This document shows, piece by piece, positions 1 through 8,430 of a stretch of 64,000 bases of DNA. Every line of letters begins with the position of its first letter. The stretch's first letter is position 1. Below the pieces are notes generated by a model. The model searched no databases. It saw nothing but the letters and a program-made list of their open reading frames with translations, and was not told where the DNA came from. Source of the DNA: Litoreibacter ponti (GTDB lineage Bacteria; Pseudomonadota; Alphaproteobacteria; Rhodobacterales; Rhodobacteraceae). The DNA is taken from positions 2,170,001 to 2,234,000 of the forward strand of contig NZ_QBKS01000001.1 of assembly GCF_003054285.1 (NCBI RefSeq), given 5' to 3'. Both the position numbers and the translations under genes were made by a program.

Positions 1-8
1 CAGGATTA

Positions 9-2087
9 ATGCCGTCACTCACACTTAGGACAGTTTTTCAGCCAACTGTCATACTCGCTATCGCTCTCATGGCGGTCATCATCATGATGATTTTGCCAAT
101 GCCTGCTTGGGTCTTGGATTTGGGTCTCGCAGCGTCATTCGGCATTGCGATTCTCATGTTCACAACCACTCTTTTTCTCGAGCGTCCGCTCGATTTTTCC
201 GCTTTCCCAACGATCCTGCTGGCGTCCCTGATGCTACGGCTGTCGCTTAACGTTTCATCAACGAAATTGATCATCGGGCAAGGTCATACTGGAACCGATG
301 CTGCAGGCGATGTGATCGAGGGCTTCGCGAGCTTTGTGATGGGCGGCAGCGTATATCTCGGGCTTGTCGTTTTCTGCGTTCTGCTGATCGTCAACTTCAT
401 CGTGATCACCAAAGGCGCGACGCGTATGGCCGAAGTTGGCGCGCGGTTTGCTTTGGACGGAATGCCAGGCAAGCAGTTGGCGATCGACAGCGACATGTCC
501 GCCGGCGCGATCGATCACAACGAAGCCAAGCTAAGACGAGAGCGAGAGCAGGCGGAAACCACATTTTTCGGCTCACTTGATGGCGCATCCAAATTCGTGA
601 AGGGAGATGCCATTGCAGGGCTTTTGATCACGCTTCTCAACCTAATCATGGGCCTGATCATCGGGATCGCGGCCCATGACATGCCGGCAGGACAGGCGTT
701 TGAGACCTACGCGATCCTCACTGTTGGCGATGGCTTGGTCACACAGATACCCGCAGTCATTATCTCTATTGCGACGGCGTTACTGTTGGCGCGCGGTGGC
801 ACAAGCGGTGCGACCGACATCGCGATGGTTCAGCAAATCGGCGAGCATCCTTCGGCTATAGCGACTGTCGGCATCCTGATGGCGCTATTCGCGCTGGTAC
901 CCGGGCTGCCCTTCGCCCCCTTCATGATAGGTGCAGTGGCTTTGTTGGCTTGTTCGGCACACTTCCGGCGAAAAAAGGCCGCGGAAACTGTGAAGTCGAC
1001 CCCGATCGCTGTGGAGAAAGTTCCGGAAAAATCGATGGGCGATCTGCTTGACCTCGATGAGATTCACATCGAGTTTTCACCCGACCTTGTGATGATGGCG
1101 CTCGATCCCGCGACCGGGCTGGAGGTCCGCATCACGAACATGCGCCGCCATGTGGCGACATCATTTGGGTTGGTCCTGCCTGAAATACGGCTCACCGACG
1201 ATGCATCACTTCCAAGCGGAACCTACCGAATAAAAATTCATGGCGTCGTAAAGGCGGAAGACGTTTTGCACCCGGACTCGGTTCTGGCGCTGCTACCGGC
1301 TGACGCCCCGGTCGATTTGCCCGGAAACTCAGTCAAAGAACCGGTCTACGGGGCGCCCGCGAAATGGATGTCAAAGAAATACAAGGAAGATGCCGCGCTT
1401 GCGGGATGTACGGTAGTGACACCGCCCGAAATATTGGCCACCCACCTGCTTGAGACGATCAAGGCGAGTTTCTCTGATCTCTTGAGTCTCAGGGGGCTGC
1501 GACGCATCCTGGATGAATTTACAAACCTGTCGGACCAAAATCGCAACAAGGCCAACAAGCAGCTTCTCGATGAAATGATCCCGGAAAAAGTCAGTCTGGA
1601 AACGCTGCTTCAAGTCTTGCGCCTTCTCTTGGAAGAGCAAGTTTCAATTAGGAACCTTCCGGTCATTCTTGAAGCGATTTCTGAAGGGCGCTCAACCTAT
1701 TCGACAGCGGAAGGGTTGTGCGAGCACGTCCGACAACGACTTGGGGCGCAGCTGACCTCCGAGTTCAAGCGCGAGGATGGCTCTCTTCCACTGCTCCAAC
1801 TTGCACCGGATTGGGAAGACCTGTTCTCGGAATACCAGGTGGCTGAGGCGCAGGTCTCTGACGTGGCGCTTCCCCCTGAGCACTATTCGAGATTGTCCGA
1901 AAACCTGTCGAATAAGTTCGAGCAACTTAGCGAAAGCGGAATCTTGCCTGGGCTCGTCACCACGGTACGTCGCCGCCGATTTCTTCGCTTATTGCTCGCA
2001 AACAAGGGGTTGGCGGCGCCGGTATTTTCCTACGAGGAGGTCGCGACAGGGGCGAAACCAGCAATTGTGGGCGTCGTTCCCGCATGA
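9..2087 (+). CDS. flhA: Flagellar export gate protein FlhA
   Basis: FlhA forms the nonameric ring of the flagellar type III export gate and passes substrates and chaperones into the channel. The 692-residue protein has the family's normal length and layout: about eight hydrophobic segments in residues 1-310, the conserved cytoplasmic loop with the FHIPEP signature (TKGATRMAEVGARFALDG, about 134-151), then a soluble C-terminal domain from about residue 340. An AGGA lies 4 bases before the ATG at 9, so the gene is complete. Its stop overlaps the fliR start as ATGA, which indicates translational coupling in an flhA-fliR-flhB operon. Identification is secure. Confidence 0.97.
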   Translation: MPSLTLRTVFQPTVILAIALMAVIIMMILPMPAWVLDLGLAASFGIAILMFTTTLFLERPLDFSAFPTILLASLMLRLSLNVSSTKLIIGQGHTGTDAAGDVIEGFASFVMGGSVYLGLVVFCVLLIVNFIVITKGATRMAEVGARFALDGMPGKQLAIDSDMSAGAIDHNEAKLRREREQAETTFFGSLDGASKFVKGDAIAGLLITLLNLIMGLIIGIAAHDMPAGQAFETYAILTVGDGLVTQIPAVIISIATALLLARGGTSGATDIAMVQQIGEHPSAIATVGILMALFALVPGLPFAPFMIGAVALLACSAHFRRKKAAETVKSTPIAVEKVPEKSMGDLLDLDEIHIEFSPDLVMMALDPATGLEVRITNMRRHVATSFGLVLPEIRLTDDASLPSGTYRIKIHGVVKAEDVLHPDSVLALLPADAPVDLPGNSVKEPVYGAPAKWMSKKYKEDAALAGCTVVTPPEILATHLLETIKASFSDLLSLRGLRRILDEFTNLSDQNRNKANKQLLDEMIPEKVSLETLLQVLRLLLEEQVSIRNLPVILEAISEGRSTYSTAEGLCEHVRQRLGAQLTSEFKREDGSLPLLQLAPDWEDLFSEYQVAEAQVSDVALPPEHYSRLSENLSNKFEQLSESGILPGLVTTVRRRRFLRLLLANKGLAAPVFSYEEVATGAKPAIVGVVPA

Positions 2088-2860
2088 TCATTGACGACAT
2101 TTCCATATCGGACTTAAGCCAAGACCTCGTGCTTGCTTTTGCCTTGATCGTCTTTCGTGTTGGCGCGGCGATGGCGCTTTTGCCCGCTTTTGGTGAGCAG
2201 GTTGTTCCGGTCCGGATCAAACTTGGCGCGACGATGGCTTTCTCCGCGATCATCGCGCCTTTCGTGATTGATGAGGCAAGCGCCGCCTTGTCGCAGGCGG
2301 ATTTCATTGAATTGATCGGTCCCGAGGTCGTTGCGGGACTGGCATTTGGATTTCTGTTCAGAGCTTTGGTGTTCGCGCTTCAGATCGCAGGTTCCGTCGC
2401 GGCGCAGGCCACATCGCTTTCGCAATTCTTTGGCGGTGGCTTGGGCATTGATCCACAGCCGGCATTTTCGACGCTTTTGGTCGTTGCAGGTCTTTGCCTC
2501 GCGGTCCTTCTCGGTCTTCACATCCGGATAATCGAGTTATTTGCGCTTTCCTATGAGGTCTTTCCCGTCGGCACGTGGGCCGCACCCGCCGGGTTGGCGG
2601 ATTGGGGTGTCGAGCAGAGTGCAAGGGCGTTTGGCCTGGGTTTCACGCTCGCTGGCCCCTTTGTTCTGGTATCGCTCATCTATAATCTTGGCCTTGGCGT
2701 GATCAATCGGGCGATGCCTCAACTCATGGTTGCACTGGTCGGCGCGCCCGCCATCAGTTTCGGAGCCCTTTTGATCCTGTTGCTTGCCAGCCCGCTGATT
2801 TTGAGTGTCTGGGGGCAGACCTTCATTCGCATCGCAAGCCCGGAAGGCGCTGGTTTCTGA
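2084..2860 (+). CDS. fliR: Flagellar export gate protein FliR
   Basis: FliR is a core membrane component of the export gate and assembles with FliP and FliQ into the export channel. The 258-residue product is almost entirely hydrophobic with about six membrane segments, the usual FliR size. Sequence such as ALLPAFGEQVVPVRIKLG near residue 30 and the glycine-rich FFGGGLGIDPQPAFSTL near 120 are typical of the family. The start overlaps the flhA stop (ATGA) and the stop overlaps the flhB start (TGATG), so all three are made from one message. FliQ is encoded elsewhere in the window (7464-7730); FliP is not present. Confidence 0.95.
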   Translation: MIIDDISISDLSQDLVLAFALIVFRVGAAMALLPAFGEQVVPVRIKLGATMAFSAIIAPFVIDEASAALSQADFIELIGPEVVAGLAFGFLFRALVFALQIAGSVAAQATSLSQFFGGGLGIDPQPAFSTLLVVAGLCLAVLLGLHIRIIELFALSYEVFPVGTWAAPAGLADWGVEQSARAFGLGFTLAGPFVLVSLIYNLGLGVINRAMPQLMVALVGAPAISFGALLILLLASPLILSVWGQTFIRIASPEGAGF

Positions 2861-3942
2861 TGGCCGAGGAAAGCGACAGCGCCGAAAAGACCCATGACCC
2901 AACGCCAAAGAAACTTCTCGACGCGCGTAAGAAAGGCACACTGCCGAAGTCGAACGACCTCTCCGCCTCGGCGGCCTATCTGGGGTTGATCCTTGCGCTG
3001 GCAGTGACGAGCGTCACTGGCATTTTGGAAGCGGCAAAGGCGATGCAAAGCCTCGTCGCGCGGCCGTTTGACTACCTGTCATCTTCAGGCGACATCAGCG
3101 GAACCGAAACAGCGTATCTGGTCGTATCGGGAGTCATTGGCCCAATCGGGCCGCTCTTTCTGATCCCCGCGATCGCCGTTCTTCTTTGCCTGTTCGCTCA
3201 GCAAGCCATTGTCTTTGCCCCGTCAAAGCTGGAGCCGAAGCTCAACAAGATCTCACCCCTGGCGTCGCTCAAGAATAAATTCGGAAGATCGGGCCTGTTC
3301 GAATTCGCCAAATCCGCCACGAAGCTGCTCGTTGTCAGCATCCTCATGGTTTGGTTTTTCTTCGACAGGCTGGACTCGCTCATCATGACGTCAGCTCTGA
3401 ACGAAACCCAGATGGTCGGGGTCCTATCCGATAAAGTCTTCGATTTCCTGATCCTGATCTTCATCATGTCCCTAGCGATCGGTGCAGTGGATTACTTGTG
3501 GCAAGTCGCTGACAACTTGCGGAAAAACCGTATGACCCGAAAAGAAGTCGAAGACGAAAACAAGGAAGCAGAGGGCGATCCGCATCATAAGCAGCAGCGG
3601 CGCCAACGCGGGTATGAAATCGCGATGAACCAGATGTTGGCGGAGGTGCCGTCAGCAGATGTGATCATCGTGAACCCGACCCACTATGCCGTGGCATTGC
3701 GATGGGATCCGCTGTCAGGCCAACCGCCAATTTGCGTCGCCAAGGGGGTCGATGAAATCGCGGCGCGCATCCGCGAGGCGGCCTCGGCCGCGCGCGTCCC
3801 GATCCACAGCGATCCGCCGACGGCCAGAGCGCTCTACGCGAAGGTCGGCTTGGGCGAAGTGATCTGGCCAGAGGACTACAAGGCCGTCGCCGCAGCTATC
3901 AGGTTCGCGCAGTCGATGATCGAGAAGCGGATAAGCCGGTGA
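2860..3942 (+). CDS. flhB: Flagellar export specificity switch protein FlhB
   Basis: FlhB is the export-gate subunit that switches substrate class from rod/hook to filament. The 360-residue protein begins with the charged EKTHDPTPKKLLDARKKG stretch, has four hydrophobic segments between about 30 and 210, and carries the self-cleavage motif NPTH at residues 272-275 in its cytoplasmic domain, so the autocatalytic switch should work. In other species FliK triggers the switch; a fliK is present at 14436. The stop overlaps the GTG start of the next small gene, which suggests that the small gene belongs to the same export operon. Confidence 0.96.
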   Translation: MAEESDSAEKTHDPTPKKLLDARKKGTLPKSNDLSASAAYLGLILALAVTSVTGILEAAKAMQSLVARPFDYLSSSGDISGTETAYLVVSGVIGPIGPLFLIPAIAVLLCLFAQQAIVFAPSKLEPKLNKISPLASLKNKFGRSGLFEFAKSATKLLVVSILMVWFFFDRLDSLIMTSALNETQMVGVLSDKVFDFLILIFIMSLAIGAVDYLWQVADNLRKNRMTRKEVEDENKEAEGDPHHKQQRRQRGYEIAMNQMLAEVPSADVIIVNPTHYAVALRWDPLSGQPPICVAKGVDEIAARIREAASAARVPIHSDPPTARALYAKVGLGEVIWPEDYKAVAAAIRFAQSMIEKRISR

Positions 3943-4265
3943 GTTTGAAAAAACTGATACCCGTCCTCGAGACCGTGTTCGAGCGCGACCAGATCCGAAT
4001 GCTGCAGGTGAAAAAACGCTCCGAAGAACTCGATCAGGAGATACAAAGGCTTTCAGCGATGAAGCGTTCCAAGTTCTCTAGCTCAGAGCCCCATCTGATG
4101 CGGCAACAGGAGCGCTACATAGATTGGGTATCCGGCGAGATCGAAAAGCTGAAAAAGTCAAAGGGGGCACTGGAACCGGAACTTCGAGAAGCCCGAGACG
4201 CGTTGAAGTTATCCTTTGGGCGGCTTGAAGCCGCGCGAAAGATTGTGGCGGAGAGCTCCGTCTAG
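3939..4265 (+). CDS. Small coiled-coil protein, FliJ-like candidate
   Basis: This is a 108-residue hydrophilic protein with a GTG start overlapping the flhB stop (GTGA). It is rich in Lys, Glu, Arg and Leu, and heptad-like spacing suggests one long alpha-helical coiled coil with no signal peptide or membrane segment. Size, coiled coil and a C-terminal stretch (ALKLSFGRLEAARKI) resemble FliJ, the stalk that links the FliI ATPase ring to FlhA. No other FliJ candidate lies in the window, and position behind flhB fits. Sequence similarity in this family is low, so the FliJ name is an inference. It could also be an uncharacterised alphaproteobacterial flagellar protein. The stop overlaps the convergent fliL stop. 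Confidence 0.5.
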   Translation: MSLKKLIPVLETVFERDQIRMLQVKKRSEELDQEIQRLSAMKRSKFSSSEPHLMRQQERYIDWVSGEIEKLKKSKGALEPELREARDALKLSFGRLEAARKIVAESSV

Positions 4266-4759
4266 AGGTCTTGCCGAACGATGTCCGTAATCAAGACCTT
4301 TGTCACGGTTTCCCCGACAATGCGTCTTGAGCTTCTCAGAAGCGAAGCGCGCAAAGTATCCATCATGTTCGAGCTGGTATAAACGCCGCTGAACCCACCG
4401 AGATATGCATGGTCGAACAGGTCTTGAAGAAACGCATCACGCAGCTTCGGCTCGCGGGAATAGACATCCTCGGTCGAGGCGACGTCGGTTTCGAGCGTAA
4501 TCGACAAAACGACCAAGGACACGACCTTGTCCTTCTCGATGACGGGCACGATGAACTGATTGTTCATCTTAACGTAGCCTGGTTCCTCTGGGGTCGCGCC
4601 CGGCGTGCCAAGGTCTACTTCTTCCTCGGCGTCCGTCTCGTCCGGCTGTTCCTCGACCGCGACTTCAGGCTCGACGGGCGGCGGGCGCAGGGCCAAGCCC
4701 GCACCGACACCGGCGCCAAGACCGATCAAGAGCATCAAGATTGGGAGAATTTTGCTCAT
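4262..4759 (-). CDS. fliL: Flagellar basal-body protein FliL family
   Basis: FliL is a single-pass inner-membrane protein around the stator that supports torque and MotAB function. The 165-residue protein has an N-terminal membrane anchor (residues 4-26), an acidic proline/glutamate linker (about 30-60), and a periplasmic C-terminal domain with the family pattern of two beta strands (FIVPVIEKDKVVSLVVLSITLE) followed by a helix and the closing VLITDIVRQDL. It is the last gene of the - strand rod/ring operon, 8 bases after flgH. The assignment rests on layout and recognisable C-terminal sequence, and is good though FliL is a weakly conserved family. Confidence 0.85.
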   Translation of the reverse strand: MSKILPILMLLIGLGAGVGAGLALRPPPVEPEVAVEEQPDETDAEEEVDLGTPGATPEEPGYVKMNNQFIVPVIEKDKVVSLVVLSITLETDVASTEDVYSREPKLRDAFLQDLFDHAYLGGFSGVYTSSNMMDTLRASLLRSSRRIVGETVTKVLITDIVRQDL

Positions 4760-4767
4760 TTCGCGGC

Positions 4768-5514
4768 TCAGAACGGAAGAAGAATGTCTGCGACCTGCTG
4801 GCCGTATCGCGGTTGCTGCACGTCAGTGATCTGGCCGCGCCCGCCATAGGAAATTCGCGCAGCCGCGATGCGATCGTATGAGATTTCGTTCTTTCGGCTG
4901 ATATCCGCGGGTCGGACATAGCCGGAAACCAAGAGCTCGCGCAGTTCAAAATTTACGCGAACCTCTTGCGATCCTTGAATGCTGAGCACTCCATTTTGCA
5001 ACACATCGACGACCGTCGCCGCGACGCGCACGGAAAACTTTTCGTTTCTGCGAACCGAACCGTCGCCCGACGAGCTGGAGGAAGAGGTCGTGGACACGGC
5101 CGAATCCAGTGAAGCGCCTTCCGGCAAGGACTCATTGATCCGCTGAGGGATCCCTAGAAGGGATGGAATGCTAAGGTTCTCAGACCCGTCGCGAGACCGG
5201 GACGTACTGTTGGAAATCTCGGCGCGCTCATCGATTTCCACCACGACTGTGATGATATCGCCAATCTGCTGCGCCCGCTGATTGCCAAGCAAGGACGTTC
5301 GACCCGACGTCCACAGGGACGCTTCATCGCGAACGAAACGTTTTTCGGCACTCGCCGGAATTGGAACATGCATCATTGCATGATGCTCATTCCCATTGGT
5401 TGGCGTGTTGAGTTGCGGCGCTTTGCCGACATTTTCCAACCGCGCGCACGCGGATAAGGAAAGCGCCGCAGCGCTTGCCAAAAGTAACTTGTTCATTTTG
5501 CTCTGGTTCCTCAT
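4768..5514 (-). CDS. flgH: Flagellar L-ring lipoprotein FlgH
   Basis: FlgH forms the outer-membrane L ring around the rod. The protein has a lipoprotein signal with lipobox LSAC (processing at the Cys of SACARLEN) and the conserved FlgH core, including SLWTSGRTSLLGNQRAQQIGD, ITVVVEIDERAEISN and the C-terminal YGGRGQITDVQQPRYGQQ stretch. The ATG at 5514 overlaps the flgA stop as ATGA and was chosen over the in-frame codon at 5526. An internal ATG at 5496 (MNKLLLAS) would give a more standard signal peptide and cannot be excluded. FlgA and FlgH are adjacent, as in many flagellar operons. The protein has about 248 residues, the normal length. Confidence 0.95.
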   Translation of the reverse strand: MRNQSKMNKLLLASAAALSLSACARLENVGKAPQLNTPTNGNEHHAMMHVPIPASAEKRFVRDEASLWTSGRTSLLGNQRAQQIGDIITVVVEIDERAEISNSTSRSRDGSENLSIPSLLGIPQRINESLPEGASLDSAVSTTSSSSSSGDGSVRRNEKFSVRVAATVVDVLQNGVLSIQGSQEVRVNFELRELLVSGYVRPADISRKNEISYDRIAAARISYGGRGQITDVQQPRYGQQVADILLPF

Positions 5515-5942
5515 TGGCTTACCCACACTGCTCCGTTTGCGGCGACCCGGCCTGTGACAGTCGAGCGCGACTCCAGATTAATGACCCGCAAGACATCCCC
5601 TTCGCCCCCGCGACCCAATGCGCGACCCTCGGTCGCGATCGTGAGGGTTGCCGATTGGTAGACCAGCGTAACAATCTGATTCCGCTCCACAATCGACGGC
5701 GCACCGAAATCTGAACGGCGCACGGGGCGGCCCGCATAAAGGATTCGCCGGGCTTCGAGACCGGCGATGTCGTCCGGCTTGAACGCAAGCGGGCCGCCGG
5801 CTGTTTGCTGGATCCTCAGGTCGTCCAAATACACGATGTCGCCAGCCCGGATCGTGCGCGTTGGCACCAAAGTATCGGCCAGACCCGGCGCTTCGAACGC
5901 AGCCACGCCGACAAGGGCGACAATTAAAGCGCGCCATCTCAT
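5511..5942 (-). CDS. flgA: Flagellar P-ring assembly chaperone FlgA
   Basis: FlgA is a periplasmic chaperone for P-ring (FlgI) assembly. The 143-residue protein has an N-terminal signal peptide (ALIVALVGVAAFEAPGLA) and one SAF-like domain with RTIRAGDIVYLDDL, GLEARRILYAGRPVRRSDF and the C-terminal VINLESRSTVTGRVAANG typical of FlgA. It is shorter than the enterobacterial protein (about 220 residues) because the N-terminal half is reduced, as is usual in alphaproteobacteria. Both ends overlap neighbours as ATGA (flgG before, flgH after). The partner FlgI is encoded at 28697-29803. Confidence 0.93.
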   Translation of the reverse strand: MRWRALIVALVGVAAFEAPGLADTLVPTRTIRAGDIVYLDDLRIQQTAGGPLAFKPDDIAGLEARRILYAGRPVRRSDFGAPSIVERNQIVTLVYQSATLTIATEGRALGRGGEGDVLRVINLESRSTVTGRVAANGAVWVSQ

Positions 5943-6724
5943 CTGATTTGCGTTGTCGCGCTAAGCATCTGATCTGCCGCGGTGATGACCTTGGCATTCA
6001 ATTCGTAGCCGCGCTGAGCCTCGATAAGTTCGGTCACCTCTCGCACGGCGTCCACTGAAGAATCTTCGAGATAGCCATGGCGGAAACTTCCCAGGCCGTT
6101 CTCTCCTGCAACTCCAACCGTGGCTGCGCCGGACGCACCGGTTTCGACAAACAGGTTGCTTCCGATGGCCTCAAGGCCCTTCTGGTTCGTGAAGGACGCC
6201 AAGGTCAGTTGGCCAAGTTGCTCTGGCTCAATGCGGTCATTGAAATAGGCAAAAACCTCGCCATCGGGATTGACCGAAATGGAGCGCGCATCATCCGGGA
6301 TCGTAATATTCGGCACGACAGGAAAGCCGTCCGATGTCACGATCAATCCGTCGCCGGTGCGTTTCAGCCCGCCATCGCGCGTATAGCCAGACTGGCCGGA
6401 GGGCAGCGTCACCTCCAGGTAGCCGGTCCCCTCGATCGCCAAATCCAGATCGCCACCTGTCTGCGACAACGCACCTTGGGAGATATTGACCGACACGGAG
6501 GTGGGGCGAACACCAAGGCCCATTTGAACCCCAGCGGGCACGACCGTTCCGTCCGCTGCATTGATGCTGCCAGCTCTCGTCAGTTGTTGGTAATGTAGGT
6601 CCGCGAACTCAGCCCGGCGCGCGTTATAGCCGGTCGTCGACATGTTCGCGAGGTTGTTGGAAATGACCTCGACCCGCGTTTGCTGCGCGGCCATCCCGGT
6701 TGCTGCAATCTTAAGTGCGTTCAT
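5939..6724 (-). CDS. flgG: Flagellar distal rod protein FlgG
   Basis: FlgG builds the distal rod. The 261-residue protein starts with MNALKIAATGMAAQQTRVEVISNNLANMSTTG, whose SNNLANMSTTGYNARRAEF is the classic rod/hook N-terminal signature. The C-terminus carries the matching helix (SSVDAVREVTELIEAQRGYELNAKVI). The ATG at 6724 was chosen over 6757 because it matches the family start and has AAAGGACG about 8 bases upstream; the longer frame would add 11 unrelated residues overlapping flgF. Spacing to flgF is 16 bases. Identification is secure. Confidence 0.96.
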   Translation of the reverse strand: MNALKIAATGMAAQQTRVEVISNNLANMSTTGYNARRAEFADLHYQQLTRAGSINAADGTVVPAGVQMGLGVRPTSVSVNISQGALSQTGGDLDLAIEGTGYLEVTLPSGQSGYTRDGGLKRTGDGLIVTSDGFPVVPNITIPDDARSISVNPDGEVFAYFNDRIEPEQLGQLTLASFTNQKGLEAIGSNLFVETGASGAATVGVAGENGLGSFRHGYLEDSSVDAVREVTELIEAQRGYELNAKVITAADQMLSATTQIR

Positions 6725-6740
6725 AATTCGGCGTCCTTTT

Positions 6741-7460
6741 CTAGCGGCGGCCAACAAGGGTCATGATGGAGCGGAGCCGTTCATCTTCCTTTTCGAGGAA
6801 GGATTGGCCCATCTCGTAAGAGCGCTGCACTTCGATCATGCGCGAGATTTGAGAGACTGCGTCGACGTTGGAGCTCTCCAGGAACCCTTGGCTCACTGTT
6901 GCGGTCTCGGCAGGAATGGTCTCTGAGGCACTGTTGAAGCGGACGCCGTCTTCCCGGGTCAGGCCAGCGTAATCGAGCGGCACAACAAGGCTGATTTGTG
7001 CGAAAGGCGCGCCATTGGCAGACATTGTTCCGTCGGGTGAGATCGCAATGGGCCCGACATCACTTGGTGCGAAAACCGGGGCGCCCCCGGCATCGAGCAA
7101 GCGATAGCCCTCCGGCGTCACCAACTCTCCCGCCTCATTGGGCATGAATGCGCCCGCGCGGCTCAACCGTGTCCCAGCGGGTGTCTCGATCTGAAAGAAC
7201 CCCTCACCGTTGATCGCAAGATCGAAGGTTCCACCTGTCTGTGTTGTCACACCTTGCTCAAAGCTCGTCATTCGGCCCTTCGCATTCGCCATGGACAGGC
7301 TTGGATGGTTTTCACCCAAGGTCTTTACGTGTTCGGAGAAAATTGCTTGCTCGGATCGAAATCCGGTCGTTGCCATATTGGCTACGTTGTTCGCTATGAC
7401 ACGCATTTCCGCCATAAGCCCGGATTGGCGCGTGATCGCGGTGTAGACGCTATTGCTCAT
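6741..7460 (-). CDS. flgF: Flagellar proximal rod protein FlgF
   Basis: FlgF is one of the proximal rod subunits. The 239-residue protein has the rod/hook N-terminal motif (NNVANMATTGFRSEQAIF) and a C-terminal VDAVSQISRMIEVQRSYEMGQSF helix. The middle region (GEGFFQIETPAGTRLSRAGAF) is the FlgE/F/G-like body. Length and order before flgG match FlgF. It lies 3 bases downstream of fliQ. It could be confused with FlgG only, and the neighbouring gene is the clearer FlgG by its VISNNLANMSTTGYNA and length. Confidence 0.93.
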   Translation of the reverse strand: MSNSVYTAITRQSGLMAEMRVIANNVANMATTGFRSEQAIFSEHVKTLGENHPSLSMANAKGRMTSFEQGVTTQTGGTFDLAINGEGFFQIETPAGTRLSRAGAFMPNEAGELVTPEGYRLLDAGGAPVFAPSDVGPIAISPDGTMSANGAPFAQISLVVPLDYAGLTREDGVRFNSASETIPAETATVSQGFLESSNVDAVSQISRMIEVQRSYEMGQSFLEKEDERLRSIMTLVGRR

Positions 7461-7463
7461 GGA

Positions 7464-7730
7464 TCAGCCTCCAACAATCATCGGGAGTACGGCGTCCGAC
7501 CAAAACGATGTGAGGTTGCGCGTCATGAAGCTCATCGAAACCCAGAACACCGCTAGCATCGCGGCGACTTTTGGCACGAAAGTCAGCGTCATTTCCTGGA
7601 TCGACGTCAACGCTTGGAAGAGCCCGACAACCAACCCCACCAACAAGGCGACCGCAAGGATCGGTGCCGATATCACGACCGAAACCCAAAGCCCCTGGCG
7701 CAAGATATCGAAGAACTCTGCCTCACTCAT
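7464..7730 (-). CDS. fliQ: Flagellar export gate protein FliQ
   Basis: FliQ is a small hairpin-like membrane subunit of the FliPQR export channel. The 88-residue protein has two long hydrophobic segments (about 15-38 and 50-75) and the family sequence GLFQALTSIQEMTLTFVPK in the connecting loop. Length matches FliQ (about 89). It sits in the rod operon between fliE and flgF, apart from fliR, which is on the opposite strand at 2084; this mixed order is common in alphaproteobacteria. Confidence 0.96.
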   Translation of the reverse strand: MSEAEFFDILRQGLWVSVVISAPILAVALLVGLVVGLFQALTSIQEMTLTFVPKVAAMLAVFWVSMSFMTRNLTSFWSDAVLPMIVGG

Positions 7731-7732
7731 CG

Positions 7733-8008
7733 CTACACCGGCATCCGCAGAATTTCCTGGTACGCTTCCACGACCTTGTCGCGAACGCTGACAGCCGTTT
7801 GAACCGCGAGCTCCGTCTGGGTCAGAGCCTCGACAAGCGCGTGGGGATCACTTTCGCCCCGCATTGAAGCCATCGCGGCGGCCTCGCCTTGCTGCAATAC
7901 GGAAGCGAAGCTTTGGGCGGCATCCGCCATCGCGTCCTTTGGTGTTGGTGCCAACGCAGGACGCGCGGCTCCATAGGCCTTGTGGGCCAGTGTTGTTGAA
8001 ACATCCAT
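7733..8008 (-). CDS. fliE: MS ring-rod junction protein FliE
   Basis: FliE joins the MS ring to the proximal rod and is the first rod protein exported. The 91-residue product lacks a signal peptide, as expected for a type III export substrate, and has the conserved C-terminal half: DPHALVEALTQTELAVQTAVSVRDKVVEAYQEILRMPV, where the AYQEILRMPV end is diagnostic. The N-terminal third is alanine-rich and variable. The gene lies 2 bases before fliQ and 24 bases after flgC in an unbroken - strand operon. Confidence 0.94.
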   Translation of the reverse strand: MDVSTTLAHKAYGAARPALAPTPKDAMADAAQSFASVLQQGEAAAMASMRGESDPHALVEALTQTELAVQTAVSVRDKVVEAYQEILRMPV

Positions 8009-8032
8009 TCTGGATTTCCTTTGTTGAAGGTC

Positions 8033-8425
8033 TTAGCGCCGCAATAGATCCATAAGTGAGCTGGACATTTTGCGGGCCTGTTCGAACATTTTTAGGTTGG
8101 CATCGTAGCTGCGTTGCGCCTCTCGGGCGTCCGCAATTTCCATCATGAGATTGACGTTGGAGCCCTGGTAGTAACCTTTCTCATTTGCCATCGGATGGTT
8201 TGGATCGAAGATATCGGGCAAACTGCTTTGATCGAGCTGCACCCGTCCCTGTTTCACCTCACCGGTTGGCTGACCGGACTCCTTGACGCTCTCGAAACTA
8301 CTGGTCTTTCGGCGGTACCCGGGCGTGTCGACATTCGCGAGGTTTTCCGAAGTCAGCCGAAGCCGAGAGGCTTGGGCTCGCAAACCGCTAGCCGAAACAC
8401 TCAAGCTTTGAAGAAAATCAGACAT
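8033..8425 (-). CDS. flgC: Flagellar proximal rod protein FlgC
   Basis: FlgC is a proximal rod subunit. The 130-residue protein begins with LSVSASGLRAQASRLRLTSENLANVDTPGYRRK, including the rod signature ENLANVDTPGY, and ends with SNVNLMMEIADAREAQRSYDANLKMFEQ, the FlgC C-terminal helix. Length is normal for the family (about 135). It follows flgB by 5 bases and precedes fliE, the standard flgB-flgC-fliE order. Confidence 0.96.
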   Translation of the reverse strand: MSDFLQSLSVSASGLRAQASRLRLTSENLANVDTPGYRRKTSSFESVKESGQPTGEVKQGRVQLDQSSLPDIFDPNHPMANEKGYYQGSNVNLMMEIADAREAQRSYDANLKMFEQARKMSSSLMDLLRR

Positions 8426-8430
8426 CCGAT

